Below, piece by piece: positions 1-7,476 of a stretch of 38,150 nt of DNA. The notes below the pieces were generated by a model. The model had not been told where the DNA came from. It made no database searches and worked only from the letters and a program-made list of their open reading frames with translations. The position numbers were made by a program, and so were the translations under genes. Origin of the DNA: Candidatus Gottesmanbacteria bacterium CG_4_10_14_0_8_um_filter_37_24. GTDB taxonomy: Bacteria > Patescibacteriota > Microgenomatia > 2-02-FULL-39-11. Within the stretch, counting starts at the first letter, position 1; each line of letters starts with the position of its first letter. The DNA lies in assembly GCA_002785215.1 (NCBI GenBank), contig PFMK01000083.1:1-38150 (forward strand). The letters run 5' to 3'.

Positions 1-498
1 GTAGACAGTCCGTATGCCGGAGTAAATATCTCTCTGCCGACCCAAGCTGAATTTGAAATCGTCAATCCGAAAACAGTTTATTTTTCTGCTCTGGCGGACC
101 AGACAGAAGTCATCAAGCTCCAGGAAGATATGCTTGGAGAATTATCTTTGGATTCCTACCCGGATAATCCACTCAAGGGATCGATCAAAAATATTGCTTT
201 TACTCCAAAAACAGGCGAATCAGGTACCGTATATAAGATCAAATTTATATTTGATGATAATAATGATATCTATAAGTACAAACTGGGCATGACCGGAGAT
301 CTGAGCTTTGTCACAAACAAAAAGGAAAACGTGCTTTATTTGCCTATAAAATTTATAAAAAATGAAAAAGATAAAAAATATGTCAATTTATGGAAAAACA
401 AGGAAAAAGAGAAAATCTACATAGAAACAGGTCTGGAAACTGATAATTTAATAGAAATTACCAAGGGTTTATCTGAAAATGACACAATCGTTGATTAA
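1..498 (+). CDS. Membrane-fusion (periplasmic adaptor) protein of a MacAB-type exporter, C-terminal part
   Basis: The reading frame is open from base 1 and ends with TAA at 496-498, so the N-terminus lies outside the window. The visible 165 residues look like the beta-barrel and membrane-proximal domains of HlyD/MacA-type adaptor proteins: a motif like VDSPYAGVNIS at the lipoyl/barrel boundary, then AEFEIVNPKTVYFSA, a region resembling 'GMTGDLSF', and a final 'GLETDNLIEITKGLSENDTIV' type strand (the common ending of this family). The coding sequence overlaps the next gene, an ABC ATPase, by 20 bases, so the two are translated together. Adaptor, ATPase and permease in this order match MacA-MacB/YknXYZ-like systems. 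In an organism probably lacking an outer membrane it would help export peptides or lipids across the cytoplasmic membrane; the substrate cannot be read from sequence. Confidence 0.8.
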   Translation, partial: VDSPYAGVNISLPTQAEFEIVNPKTVYFSALADQTEVIKLQEDMLGELSLDSYPDNPLKGSIKNIAFTPKTGESGTVYKIKFIFDDNNDIYKYKLGMTGDLSFVTNKKENVLYLPIKFIKNEKDKKYVNLWKNKEKEKIYIETGLETDNLIEITKGLSENDTIVD

Positions 499-1159
499 AC
501 TGGTAGAGATCTGGAAAGAATACGAGCTGGTGGATGGAAATTTCGTGGCTTTGGAAAATGCTAATCTTGAAATAAAAAAAGGGGAATTCTCGAGCATCCT
601 GGGACCTTCCGGTTCTGGTAAATCTACTCTTATGCATATAATCGGGCTTCTTGATCACCCGACCAGGGGCAAAATCTATATAGAAGGAAAAGATGTCTCC
701 ACTTTGAACGATGATGAGCTCTCTACATTGAGAAATGAATTTGTCGGTTTTGTGTTTCAACAGTTTAATCTGGTAAAGAAGCTCACCATCTCGGAAAACA
801 TCCTGCTACCCACAATATATACAAGAAGGAAAATTGATTATAATCCGAAAGAAAAAGCCCGCGAACTCATCCAGAAATTCGGCCTTAATGGCAAAGAAAA
901 TTCTTATCCCAACAAGATTTCAGGAGGACAACAGCAAAGAGTAGCTATAGCAAGGGCATTAATCACTAACCCGAAGCTCATATTGGCCGATGAACCAACC
1001 GGTAATCTGGATACCAAAACAGGTGACAATATCCTGGCTCTTCTGAAGGAGCTAAATATAAAGGATAAAATGACCGTAATTATTGTAACGCATGAAAAAG
1101 ATGTAGCTGACCAAACCAAAAGAAAAATCATGATAAGAGACGGGAAAATCGAAAATTAG
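479..1159 (+). CDS. MacB/LolD-type ABC transporter ATPase
   Basis: A 226-residue nucleotide-binding subunit. Walker A is GPSGSGKST at residues 42-50, the Q-loop is in FVFQQFN around 91-97, the signature ISGGQQQRV is at 147-155, Walker B LILADEP is at 167-173 with the usual TGNLD D-loop after it, and the switch His is in VTHEKD at about 205. The combination SGGQQQRVAIARAL and ADEPTGNLD is typical of the LolD/MacB/FtsE group, which pair with FtsX-like permeases. The start ATG at 479 overlaps the end of the adaptor gene, and an FtsX-like permease follows 77 bases downstream, so this is a three-gene export operon. It would power mechanotransmission-type export using ATP on the cytoplasmic side. 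Confidence 0.93.
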   Translation: MTQSLIKLVEIWKEYELVDGNFVALENANLEIKKGEFSSILGPSGSGKSTLMHIIGLLDHPTRGKIYIEGKDVSTLNDDELSTLRNEFVGFVFQQFNLVKKLTISENILLPTIYTRRKIDYNPKEKARELIQKFGLNGKENSYPNKISGGQQQRVAIARALITNPKLILADEPTGNLDTKTGDNILALLKELNIKDKMTVIIVTHEKDVADQTKRKIMIRDGKIEN

Positions 1160-1236
1160 AAACTGTCAACCTATCTCTTTTTACGAAAAAGTGATAATAA
1201 TTCTAATTGTTTTACTTTGATTCTTGAGCTTCTCGT

Positions 1237-2445
1237 ATGCAGTATTTTATTTTTATTTTGAAGACAGCTTTTGAGGATTTCAGGAGAAATAAAGTCCGGA
1301 CACTTCTGACCTCTCTGGGTATACTTATTGGAGTTTCTTCAGTAGTACTCCTAATATCATTCGGACTTGGTCTTAAACAATACATTAAGGATCAGTTTGA
1401 AAGCTTGGGAACTAATCTAATCATTGTCCTCCCCGGTAAAATCCTACAAGGAGGAGGCTTTAGAAGCGGTGGAGGTTCGCTGGGAGGAGCCAGGTTTGAT
1501 GATAAAGATGTAGCCAGTTTAAAAAAAATTGACACAGCTCAATATGTGGTCCCTGTTTTCACCAAAACAGTTACAGTAGGAGGAAACGGTAATACGGAAA
1601 TTTCAGACCTCTATGCTACTGCCGCGGATATTTTTCCCATCAGGAATCTGGAAATCGGATATGGAAGGTTTTTTGAGAAGGTTGATTTGGAAAAAAGAGG
1701 CAAAATTGTGGTAATAGGTTCTAAGATTGCCGAAAAAATATTCGGCTCAGCTGAGAATGCTTTGGATAAGATAATAAAAATTGAAAACCAGGGTTTTAAA
1801 ATAATCGGTATAATAAAATCTAAAGGAGGAGGAGGCTTCGGAGGACCAGATTTTGATACCTTTTCTTACGTTCCTTATAAATCCGCATACACCTTTAATC
1901 CTGACAAAAAATTTTTCGCTTTCTACATAAAAGCTCGAAACGAAGAAGTAATTGAACAAACTAAGCAAAATATTAAAGATACACTCCTTAAGCGATATAA
2001 GGAAGACGACTTCTCCGTACTGGAACAAACCGAGATTTTGGATGCGGTCAGCTCAATCTTTGCCATGTTAAATATCGTACTTGTAGCAATAGCCACTATC
2101 TCCCTGGTGGTAGGAGGTATAGGAATTATGAATATTATGTATGTCACTGTAACGGAAAGAACCGGGGAGATCGGTATTCGAAGAGCAATCGGGGCTAGAA
2201 AAAAAGATATTCTCTCTCAATTTATCCTGGAATCAGTAATTCTTTCGCTTCTGGGCGGACTTCTGGGACTACTCGTAAGTTTCCTGATTGTGCTTTTGAT
2301 ACACAATTTCTTCCCTGCATATATCGATCTGCAGTCAATTCTTATAGCCATCGGAGTCTCATCTGCGATAGGTATTGTGTTTGGCGTATTCCCCGCTAAG
2401 AAAGCAGCAGATCTCTCACCAATTGACGCAATCCGCTATGAGTGA
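1237..2445 (+). CDS. MacB-type FtsX-family ABC permease
   Basis: A 402-residue permease with the MacB/FtsX layout. There is one N-terminal helix (about residues 20-45, in a segment starting RRNKVRTLLTSLGILIG), a large extracytoplasmic domain (about 46-275) and three C-terminal helices (about 280-390) including the family motif GGIGIMNIMYVTVTERTGEIG. It ends in the family-typical LSPIDAIRYE. The extracytoplasmic domain carries two Gly-rich loops (about 65-85 and 190-200), which are not obvious in well-known MacB proteins. It follows the ATPase gene by 77 bases on the same strand. The 77-base gap contains no clear terminator, so cotranscription is likely. Substrate unknown. Confidence 0.93.
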   Translation: MQYFIFILKTAFEDFRRNKVRTLLTSLGILIGVSSVVLLISFGLGLKQYIKDQFESLGTNLIIVLPGKILQGGGFRSGGGSLGGARFDDKDVASLKKIDTAQYVVPVFTKTVTVGGNGNTEISDLYATAADIFPIRNLEIGYGRFFEKVDLEKRGKIVVIGSKIAEKIFGSAENALDKIIKIENQGFKIIGIIKSKGGGGFGGPDFDTFSYVPYKSAYTFNPDKKFFAFYIKARNEEVIEQTKQNIKDTLLKRYKEDDFSVLEQTEILDAVSSIFAMLNIVLVAIATISLVVGGIGIMNIMYVTVTERTGEIGIRRAIGARKKDILSQFILESVILSLLGGLLGLLVSFLIVLLIHNFFPAYIDLQSILIAIGVSSAIGIVFGVFPAKKAADLSPIDAIRYE

Positions 2446-2462
2446 GATGTACTTTCTTCCAA

Positions 2463-2568
2463 ACAATCAATAACCAATCACTAATCACTACCAACTACTA
2501 ACTATTTAACTATTAACCATCAACAATCAACCATTAACCATCAACTATGAACCATGAACTAATAACTA
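2463..2568. repeat. Degenerate 7-bp (AACCATY-like) low-complexity tract between convergent genes
   Basis: The space between the macB-like stop and the RuBisCO stop is almost wholly made of drifting heptamers such as TAACCAT, CAACAAT, TAACTAT and CAACTAT on the plus strand. The other strand reads as GGTTAATGGTTGATGG-like units. There is nearly no G on the plus strand, giving a strong strand asymmetry. No hairpin terminator is visible. Similar degenerate heptad tracts occur in intergenic spaces of many bacteria; the function is unknown. Confidence 0.7.
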
Positions 2569-3816
2569 ATTACCATTCCCCCACTTTTCCAAAGCTTTAG
2601 CGAGTTCAAAATGGTTTTTGGCATATTCATCCAACCTTATTCCTTGGCTGACTGCTTCTCTTGCCTGTACTGCTGCTATTGCACCTTTATATGTCCCTTC
2701 CGGATGTCCGTGTATGCCTCCGCCAAAATTAATTAGAAGATCATTTCCCAGAATTTTTACCACATCCGGAAGATGACCGGGATGGAGACCTCCTGAAGCA
2801 ACGGGTAAAACCGTCTTTAATCCATACCATTCTGCCCTCAAAAAATTATCTATTTTCGTAACTTCCTCTTTACCCCCTTCCATCTTTCCCACTACAGTAC
2901 CGGTATGCAGGGAATCTACGCCGGCAAGACGAGAAAGTTTGGCCAGAACCAGCATGGAGATACCATACTGTTTTGACCTGGTAAAAGCGGCATGCATAGC
3001 CCTATGGGCATGTATCATTTTCCCGTAGTTTTTGTTCCTCATACCACACACTGCAGCAAAACCGGCTGTCAGGATATCAATCATATGACAGTTTCCTCCA
3101 TTTTCTACTACGAACTCTGCTCTTTTCTGCATTTCCTCATATGAAGCGGTAATATTATATGCGTAAATTTTCTCATTCCCTTTCCCTAAATAACCTTTTT
3201 CCTTCATACGGGTGGTACCTTCCCTTACCCTGTCATAAAAATTGTTATATATCTGGCTCGTCAGATTTTCATCATCTTTCACCAGATTCACTCCTCCGTC
3301 ATATACAGCCATAGCGGCATCAATATGATCTTTACTGGACAGACCCAATTTCGGCTTGATGATTGAACCAAGTAAAGGCATCTCCTTTACTCCAGCCATA
3401 TTTCTTACGCCTGTTATGCCTAAAGCAGGACCGGGAAAGGCTTTTATATATTCTTCCGGAAAATCAATGTCTTCCAATCTCAAAGCTGATATTTCCAGTA
3501 AACCGAAGATATTACCGGCTATCGAAGATAATAACTGGGGAATATTCCCTGCTTCAAACAAATCCAAAGGATAAGCAATTTTCAAAAAACCGGAAGATTC
3601 ATCTTTTTCTATCACTTTTGCATGTAAATTATCCCATGAAGTTTTTGTCTGTAAGAACACATCAGTCCAGGTACCGACTGATGACTCCGCTGCTACTCCT
3701 CCTGCTGTCCGGTCAAATGGCTGACCTTCTGATCCAAGATGAAAGCTGGCAAAAATATATTTATTTTTATCTAATTTTTCGCCTATCGAAAGATAGGTAT
3801 TATATGTATTCGGCAT
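2566..3816 (-). CDS. RuBisCO large subunit, form III-like (II/III or III)
   Basis: A 416-residue ribulose-1,5-bisphosphate carboxylase/oxygenase. Catalytic residues are all present: AAESSVGTWT with Glu44 and Thr49, Asn102, the KPK lysines at 154 and 156, the carbamylated Lys180 with Asp182 and Glu183 in KDDEN, His271-Arg272 in HAHRAMH, loop-6 Lys311 in TGTVVGKMEG, Ser341-Gly-Gly, and the GGGIHGHPEG phosphate loop. The length and the missing form I features suggest the form III or II/III clade known from archaea and candidate-phyla bacteria. The start ATG has a good Shine-Dalgarno (AAAGGAG, 6 bases away) embedded in the end of the upstream R15P isomerase gene, and the two genes overlap by 17 bases, implying translational coupling. 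No phosphoribulokinase is seen, so a role in nucleotide (AMP) salvage, turning RuBP plus CO2 into 3-phosphoglycerate, is more likely than a Calvin cycle. Confidence 0.96.
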   Translation of the reverse strand: MPNTYNTYLSIGEKLDKNKYIFASFHLGSEGQPFDRTAGGVAAESSVGTWTDVFLQTKTSWDNLHAKVIEKDESSGFLKIAYPLDLFEAGNIPQLLSSIAGNIFGLLEISALRLEDIDFPEEYIKAFPGPALGITGVRNMAGVKEMPLLGSIIKPKLGLSSKDHIDAAMAVYDGGVNLVKDDENLTSQIYNNFYDRVREGTTRMKEKGYLGKGNEKIYAYNITASYEEMQKRAEFVVENGGNCHMIDILTAGFAAVCGMRNKNYGKMIHAHRAMHAAFTRSKQYGISMLVLAKLSRLAGVDSLHTGTVVGKMEGGKEEVTKIDNFLRAEWYGLKTVLPVASGGLHPGHLPDVVKILGNDLLINFGGGIHGHPEGTYKGAIAAVQAREAVSQGIRLDEYAKNHFELAKALEKWGNGN

Positions 3817-4723
3817 GAGTTTTCTCCTTTATAAAAGAATATAATAATGTTGCTAGACTATTTATTTTAGAACCCTTTATGATACCCTTCTCGCTGATTA
3901 TTTTTATATTTTCTGCATAAGGAATATAATCAAAGACCGGCGTATAAAATTTTAAACCTTTTGGCGCGCCGCTCCATATTTCTTTTCCAGATCTGAATTC
4001 TATTACTTGATAATCAAACGGACGAGGGTCGAACTTTAGAAGAATGCTGGTACAATATACGGGAACCTTAAGCTTCTTGGCGGTAAGACAAATACCTAAG
4101 GTTCCGATTTTATTCACAAAACCATTATAACTTAAAAGATCAGCACCCAAAAATATCGCATCAATCCGTGTCTTATGCACGGTCAATAATGAGGCTACGG
4201 CATCATCTATGATCAAACTAACATTTGTTAACCCTTCATCTAGTAATTCTTTCACTGTAATTCTACCCTGATATAACGGTCTTGTTTCTGTAGCGATAAC
4301 TGAAAATCTTTTCCCCATTTTCCATGCCTTTACAAACATGGAAACAACCGTGGATGAATGGCAATGCGTAAGATATATTCCTCCGTCATGAATCACTTCA
4401 ACTCCGGTATCTCCCATTTTTGCCTTGGCATCATAAATCATTTTTTCATAACAATCGCATCGTTCTAAATAAAAATCAGCATCTTTTGATTCTTTCTGAA
4501 AAATAAATCTGACGGCATTTTGGGCCAGAGGTTCGGTGGGTCTCGCATAAGCCAGCGCTTTGGCGACTTTATATAAGGTCTGGAAAACCGACTTGGTATT
4601 ATTATTTGCTCCTAGCCTGATACCGGCAAGGGTAGCTAAGGCTACGTTTGTAGCACCCTGAGTTCTTAATGTCTTTATGTCTTTTTCTATTTCTATTATT
4701 TTGTCCATAATATAACCATGCAT
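3800..4723 (-). CDS. Ribose-1,5-bisphosphate isomerase (eIF2B-family, e2b2)
   Basis: An eIF-2B alpha/beta/delta-family sugar-phosphate isomerase predicted to turn ribose-1,5-bisphosphate into ribulose-1,5-bisphosphate. The archaeal R15P isomerase signatures are clear: an RGA/RTQGA segment near the N-terminus, ARPT (the family's TRPT), LTHCHS with the catalytic Cys, ATETRPLYQG, and FLGAD with the catalytic Asp (positions 134 and 208 when counted from the longest reading frame). A longer frame opens with TTG at 4762. I prefer the ATG at 4723 because AGGA sits 6 bases before it and the family N-terminus starts close to there; ATG at 4708 is also possible. The gene overlaps RuBisCO, its product's consumer. 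AMP phosphorylase, the third enzyme of the route, is not in the window. Confidence 0.92.
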   Translation of the reverse strand: MHGYIMDKIIEIEKDIKTLRTQGATNVALATLAGIRLGANNNTKSVFQTLYKVAKALAYARPTEPLAQNAVRFIFQKESKDADFYLERCDCYEKMIYDAKAKMGDTGVEVIHDGGIYLTHCHSSTVVSMFVKAWKMGKRFSVIATETRPLYQGRITVKELLDEGLTNVSLIIDDAVASLLTVHKTRIDAIFLGADLLSYNGFVNKIGTLGICLTAKKLKVPVYCTSILLKFDPRPFDYQVIEFRSGKEIWSGAPKGLKFYTPVFDYIPYAENIKIISEKGIIKGSKINSLATLLYSFIKEKTHAEYI

Positions 4724-4791
4724 ATTCAATCCTACAACCATAGGTAACACCACGTCAAACAATTTGCAATCTGAATAGTATCCGTCAAAGT

Positions 4792-4800
4792 TGGTATAAT
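4792..4800 (+). promoter_or_regulatory. Extended -10 promoter of the ABC-2-like operon (leaderless start)
   Basis: TGGTATAAT is a perfect extended -10 element (TGn plus TATAAT). It ends 8 bases before the ATG at 4809, so transcription would begin at or within a base or two of the start codon and the mRNA would be essentially leaderless. No Shine-Dalgarno is present. The -35 region is poor, as is common with extended -10 promoters. Confidence 0.65.
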
Positions 4801-4808
4801 AATTTCAT

Positions 4809-5588
4809 ATGGATGCAATTTGCATTAAGGGAATAAGTAAAAGTTTTGGTCAGTGCCATGCTGTTTCTGATGTGAATATTAGTATAAATGAGGGAAAAAT
4901 ATACGCTCTGATCGGGCCAAACGGGTCCGGTAAAACTACGCTTATTAAAATGATTACAGGACTCCTTATTCCGGACAGCGGAAAAGTTACTATTTATGAC
5001 TATGACATACAAAAAGAACCGGAAATGGCAAAAACCAAATTTGGTTACATTGCTGATGATCCATCCGTTTATGAATACTTAACCGGGATTGAATTCTTAT
5101 CTCTAACCGGAAGTTTAAGAGGTCTTCACCATCATGAAATTCATGATTATATCGATGAATTATCAGGTATTTTCCCGATAAAAGACATTCTTTACCAACC
5201 CATGGTCCAATATTCCCGAGGAAACAAACAAAAAGTAGCATTCCTGTCAGCTCTTTTGGCTAAACCTAAAATATTGATTATTGATGAACCTATTGTCGGG
5301 CTTGATCCAACCAGCATTAGTACTTTCGGTAAAACGCTGAGTAAATTTGCTAAAAAGGGAGGTTCTGTATTTATGGCCACTCACATCCTTTCTTTTGCCC
5401 AAGATTATGCAACTAGAGTCGGAGTTATGCAAAATGGGAAGATTGTAGATGAACGCCAGATTAAGAGTTCAACCCGTCTCGAGGAGCTTTACAATCTGGA
5501 TATACTGAAACAACCGAAGGAATGTTCCAGCATATACCCTTCTAAACTGATTCCGATTAAATCGGAATACAGTAAGAAGGGTATATAA
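4809..5588 (+). CDS. ABC-2-type transporter ATPase
   Basis: A 259-residue ATPase with Walker A GPNGSGKTT (about residues 36-44), signature YSRGNKQKV (about 137-145), Walker B ILIIDEP followed by a D-loop GLDP, and the switch His in MATHILS. The signature of the YSxGN/MKQ type and the EPxxGLDP D-loop are typical of ABC-2 exporters (antibiotic, polysaccharide or Ecs-like transport). The last 45 residues lie beyond the nucleotide-binding fold and are polar and basic. The membrane partner starts 4 bases after the stop codon. No Shine-Dalgarno precedes the start, in agreement with the predicted leaderless transcript. Confidence 0.92.
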   Translation: MDAICIKGISKSFGQCHAVSDVNISINEGKIYALIGPNGSGKTTLIKMITGLLIPDSGKVTIYDYDIQKEPEMAKTKFGYIADDPSVYEYLTGIEFLSLTGSLRGLHHHEIHDYIDELSGIFPIKDILYQPMVQYSRGNKQKVAFLSALLAKPKILIIDEPIVGLDPTSISTFGKTLSKFAKKGGSVFMATHILSFAQDYATRVGVMQNGKIVDERQIKSSTRLEELYNLDILKQPKECSSIYPSKLIPIKSEYSKKGI

Positions 5589-5592
5589 AACA

Positions 5593-7215
5593 ATGAAAGG
5601 AATTATCACGCTCCTTTATTATGACTTCTTGGGACTTATAGCATGGTTTAAAACCCAGACTGCTAGTAAAGTTTTTATCCTTCTAGTATTTCTGGCCGTA
5701 TTATCCGGAGTATCTTTATCTATCTTTATAGCCTGCAAAACCTTTTTCTACAGTCTGTCTCTTTCAGAAAAATACGGCTTACTAACCGTAAAATACATCA
5801 TCCATGCAGCAATCGTAATCATCTCCTGGTTTGCATTGTCCACATCTACCATCTCAGTATATGGATTTCTAGTAAAATCAGACAAACAATTTGAGTTCCT
5901 TCTGTCTTATCCGATTAAAGCTTATCTTATACCTCTTTTTCTTTTCATCAAATCTACTTTTATGAATTCGCTGTTTGTCCTTATGATTTTCATACCTATC
6001 GGAATCGCTTACGTGAACATTTTTCAGACTGCGTCTTTCACTGGATTTATATTCAGATTCACTTTCACTCTGATTCTGCTTATTGTTCTTACCAACAGTA
6101 TTGCATCGGTAATAGGATACATACTGGCAAAATATATTAGACGTAAAGGTTACCTTGCCGGTATTCTGACAATGTCGATTTTTATGTTTATCATGCTTCT
6201 TATTGTAAATATCATTTTCCCGGAAGGAATAAATAAACTTTATACGGCAAATAACCATGATTTTATGGAAATTTATAACAACCTGCCATTATCCAACTCC
6301 TATCTCCCAACCTTCTGGATGACCGAAATAATCACACAAGGCATTAATATTTTCGGAATTTATCTTTCATTCCTTACAATTGCAATTCTGTTTACTTCGA
6401 TCCATTTCCAGAACAACAGGTTTCTTTCCGTTTTTCGTGATCTTTTATCCCATCCTTTCAGTTTAAGAAGCAGACATAAGGATTCCTATAATCCAACCGT
6501 TCAATTTCTCTGGAATAAATTACCGCTCGAATTCAAAGATTTGCTATCAATTACTCGTCTTCCTTCTGAAATAGGATATGCTTTCTTTTTAATCTCGATT
6601 GATCTCTTCTTTTATTTTCTTATTTCCCGGATCAGGGACGTAAACTATTTTCCCATCCAATTACAGTACGCTTTTATGCTTTTCGTATTTGCATGGCTTC
6701 AATTTATCAACATCGCTTTTCTTTTGAGGATTGTCTATCCGCTCATGGCTAAAGAAGGCCCGAATGCATGGTATATTTTCACATTGCCGATTTCTAAATT
6801 AAGAATTTTATTCTCAAAAATATGGCTGGCGCTAATTGTTTCCATACCCTTCCTCATTTTCACCTCTTTTGCTTGGATGATTGTTCCATTTAATAAATCT
6901 GATTACTGGCAATTCATAATCATCAGTATTATGTCATTTCTAACTATCGCTTTGGCAAATGTGCTTTTTGGAACAATTTTCCCGAATTTCTCCCAGGGAA
7001 AAGATCCGGAAAAAGTAAGTACCAGCGGGATGGGTATCGTAACATTATTTTTTTCCTTCCTAGTTATTATATTTTCTGGGTATTTAATTTTAGAACTGCA
7101 AAAGGGTTTGATTTCTATCTGTATGCTTTATCTTTTTCATCTTTTTTTCATTGTTGTAACTATCGCAAGTTTGTATCTAATCTCTGTAACGAATATGAAA
7201 AAATACCAGTTTTAG
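5593..7215 (+). CDS. Polytopic membrane permease paired with the ABC-2-type ATPase
   Basis: A 540-residue very hydrophobic protein with roughly 12 predicted membrane helices (for example around residues 25-50, 70-95, 110-135, 150-175, 185-205, 255-275, 320-345, 360-385, 400-425, 430-455, 470-495 and 510-535). There is no recognisable soluble domain. The two halves look like a duplicated six-helix ABC-2 unit, similar in size to fused ABC-2 or EcsB-like permeases. Position right after the ATPase (4-base gap) is the main evidence of function. The substrate is unknown. Confidence 0.8.
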   Translation: MKGIITLLYYDFLGLIAWFKTQTASKVFILLVFLAVLSGVSLSIFIACKTFFYSLSLSEKYGLLTVKYIIHAAIVIISWFALSTSTISVYGFLVKSDKQFEFLLSYPIKAYLIPLFLFIKSTFMNSLFVLMIFIPIGIAYVNIFQTASFTGFIFRFTFTLILLIVLTNSIASVIGYILAKYIRRKGYLAGILTMSIFMFIMLLIVNIIFPEGINKLYTANNHDFMEIYNNLPLSNSYLPTFWMTEIITQGINIFGIYLSFLTIAILFTSIHFQNNRFLSVFRDLLSHPFSLRSRHKDSYNPTVQFLWNKLPLEFKDLLSITRLPSEIGYAFFLISIDLFFYFLISRIRDVNYFPIQLQYAFMLFVFAWLQFINIAFLLRIVYPLMAKEGPNAWYIFTLPISKLRILFSKIWLALIVSIPFLIFTSFAWMIVPFNKSDYWQFIIISIMSFLTIALANVLFGTIFPNFSQGKDPEKVSTSGMGIVTLFFSFLVIIFSGYLILELQKGLISICMLYLFHLFFIVVTIASLYLISVTNMKKYQF

Positions 7216-7358
7216 AGTAATATTTATCCGTCTTCGCAAAAAAACCACGAGTGCCCTTCTGTCTACTCAGGATGGTGAACCTGTTGAATCCACAAACCCG
7301 TAATGTATTTGAATTCAATATTATCTATGCTTGCTGTCATAAAATATTTTCTGTAAAA

Positions 7359-7364
7359 TATAAT
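7359..7364 (+). promoter_or_regulatory. Candidate -10 box for the P2-type ATPase gene
   Basis: A perfect TATAAT 112 bases before the ATPase start codon. The implied transcription start is near 7371, which is also where the stem described in the next entry begins. There is no good -35 match (nearest is TGTCAT at 18 bp spacing), so this is a moderate-confidence call. Confidence 0.45.
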
Positions 7365-7370
7365 TGAGAA

Positions 7371-7476
7371 GATCAGGTTTTTTATATCGGGCCCTATAAG
7401 CATCCCGAGTTTCTCGGGAGGGACTTCCAACAAATTTATTACTATAGATTTGACGGTATAAAAACCTGTTTTTTTT
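7371..7476 (+). promoter_or_regulatory. Structured 5' leader of the cation ATPase, ending in a U8 tract
   Basis: The leader can close on itself: 7374-7386 pairs with 7457-7468 (a 12-bp stem with one bulged T). It encloses about 70 bases that include a perfect 7-bp hairpin at 7403-7419 (TCCCGAG, TTT loop, CTCGGGA). The 3' arm is followed at once by eight T residues and then the ATG at 7477. Stem plus U-tract resembles an intrinsic terminator, and there is no Shine-Dalgarno. I could not match it to a known riboswitch. The inner hairpin may instead be a dispersed palindromic repeat. Confidence 0.4.

Noticed and set aside
2566..3816. Calvin-cycle RuBisCO
   Set aside because: No small subunit, no phosphoribulokinase and no carboxysome or CbbR gene in view; the neighbour is R15P isomerase, pointing to AMP salvage.
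7403..7419. Stand-alone terminator hairpin (TCCCGAG/CTCGGGA)
   Set aside because: It has only a 3-base loop and no T-run after it; treated as an inner part of the leader or as a dispersed palindrome.
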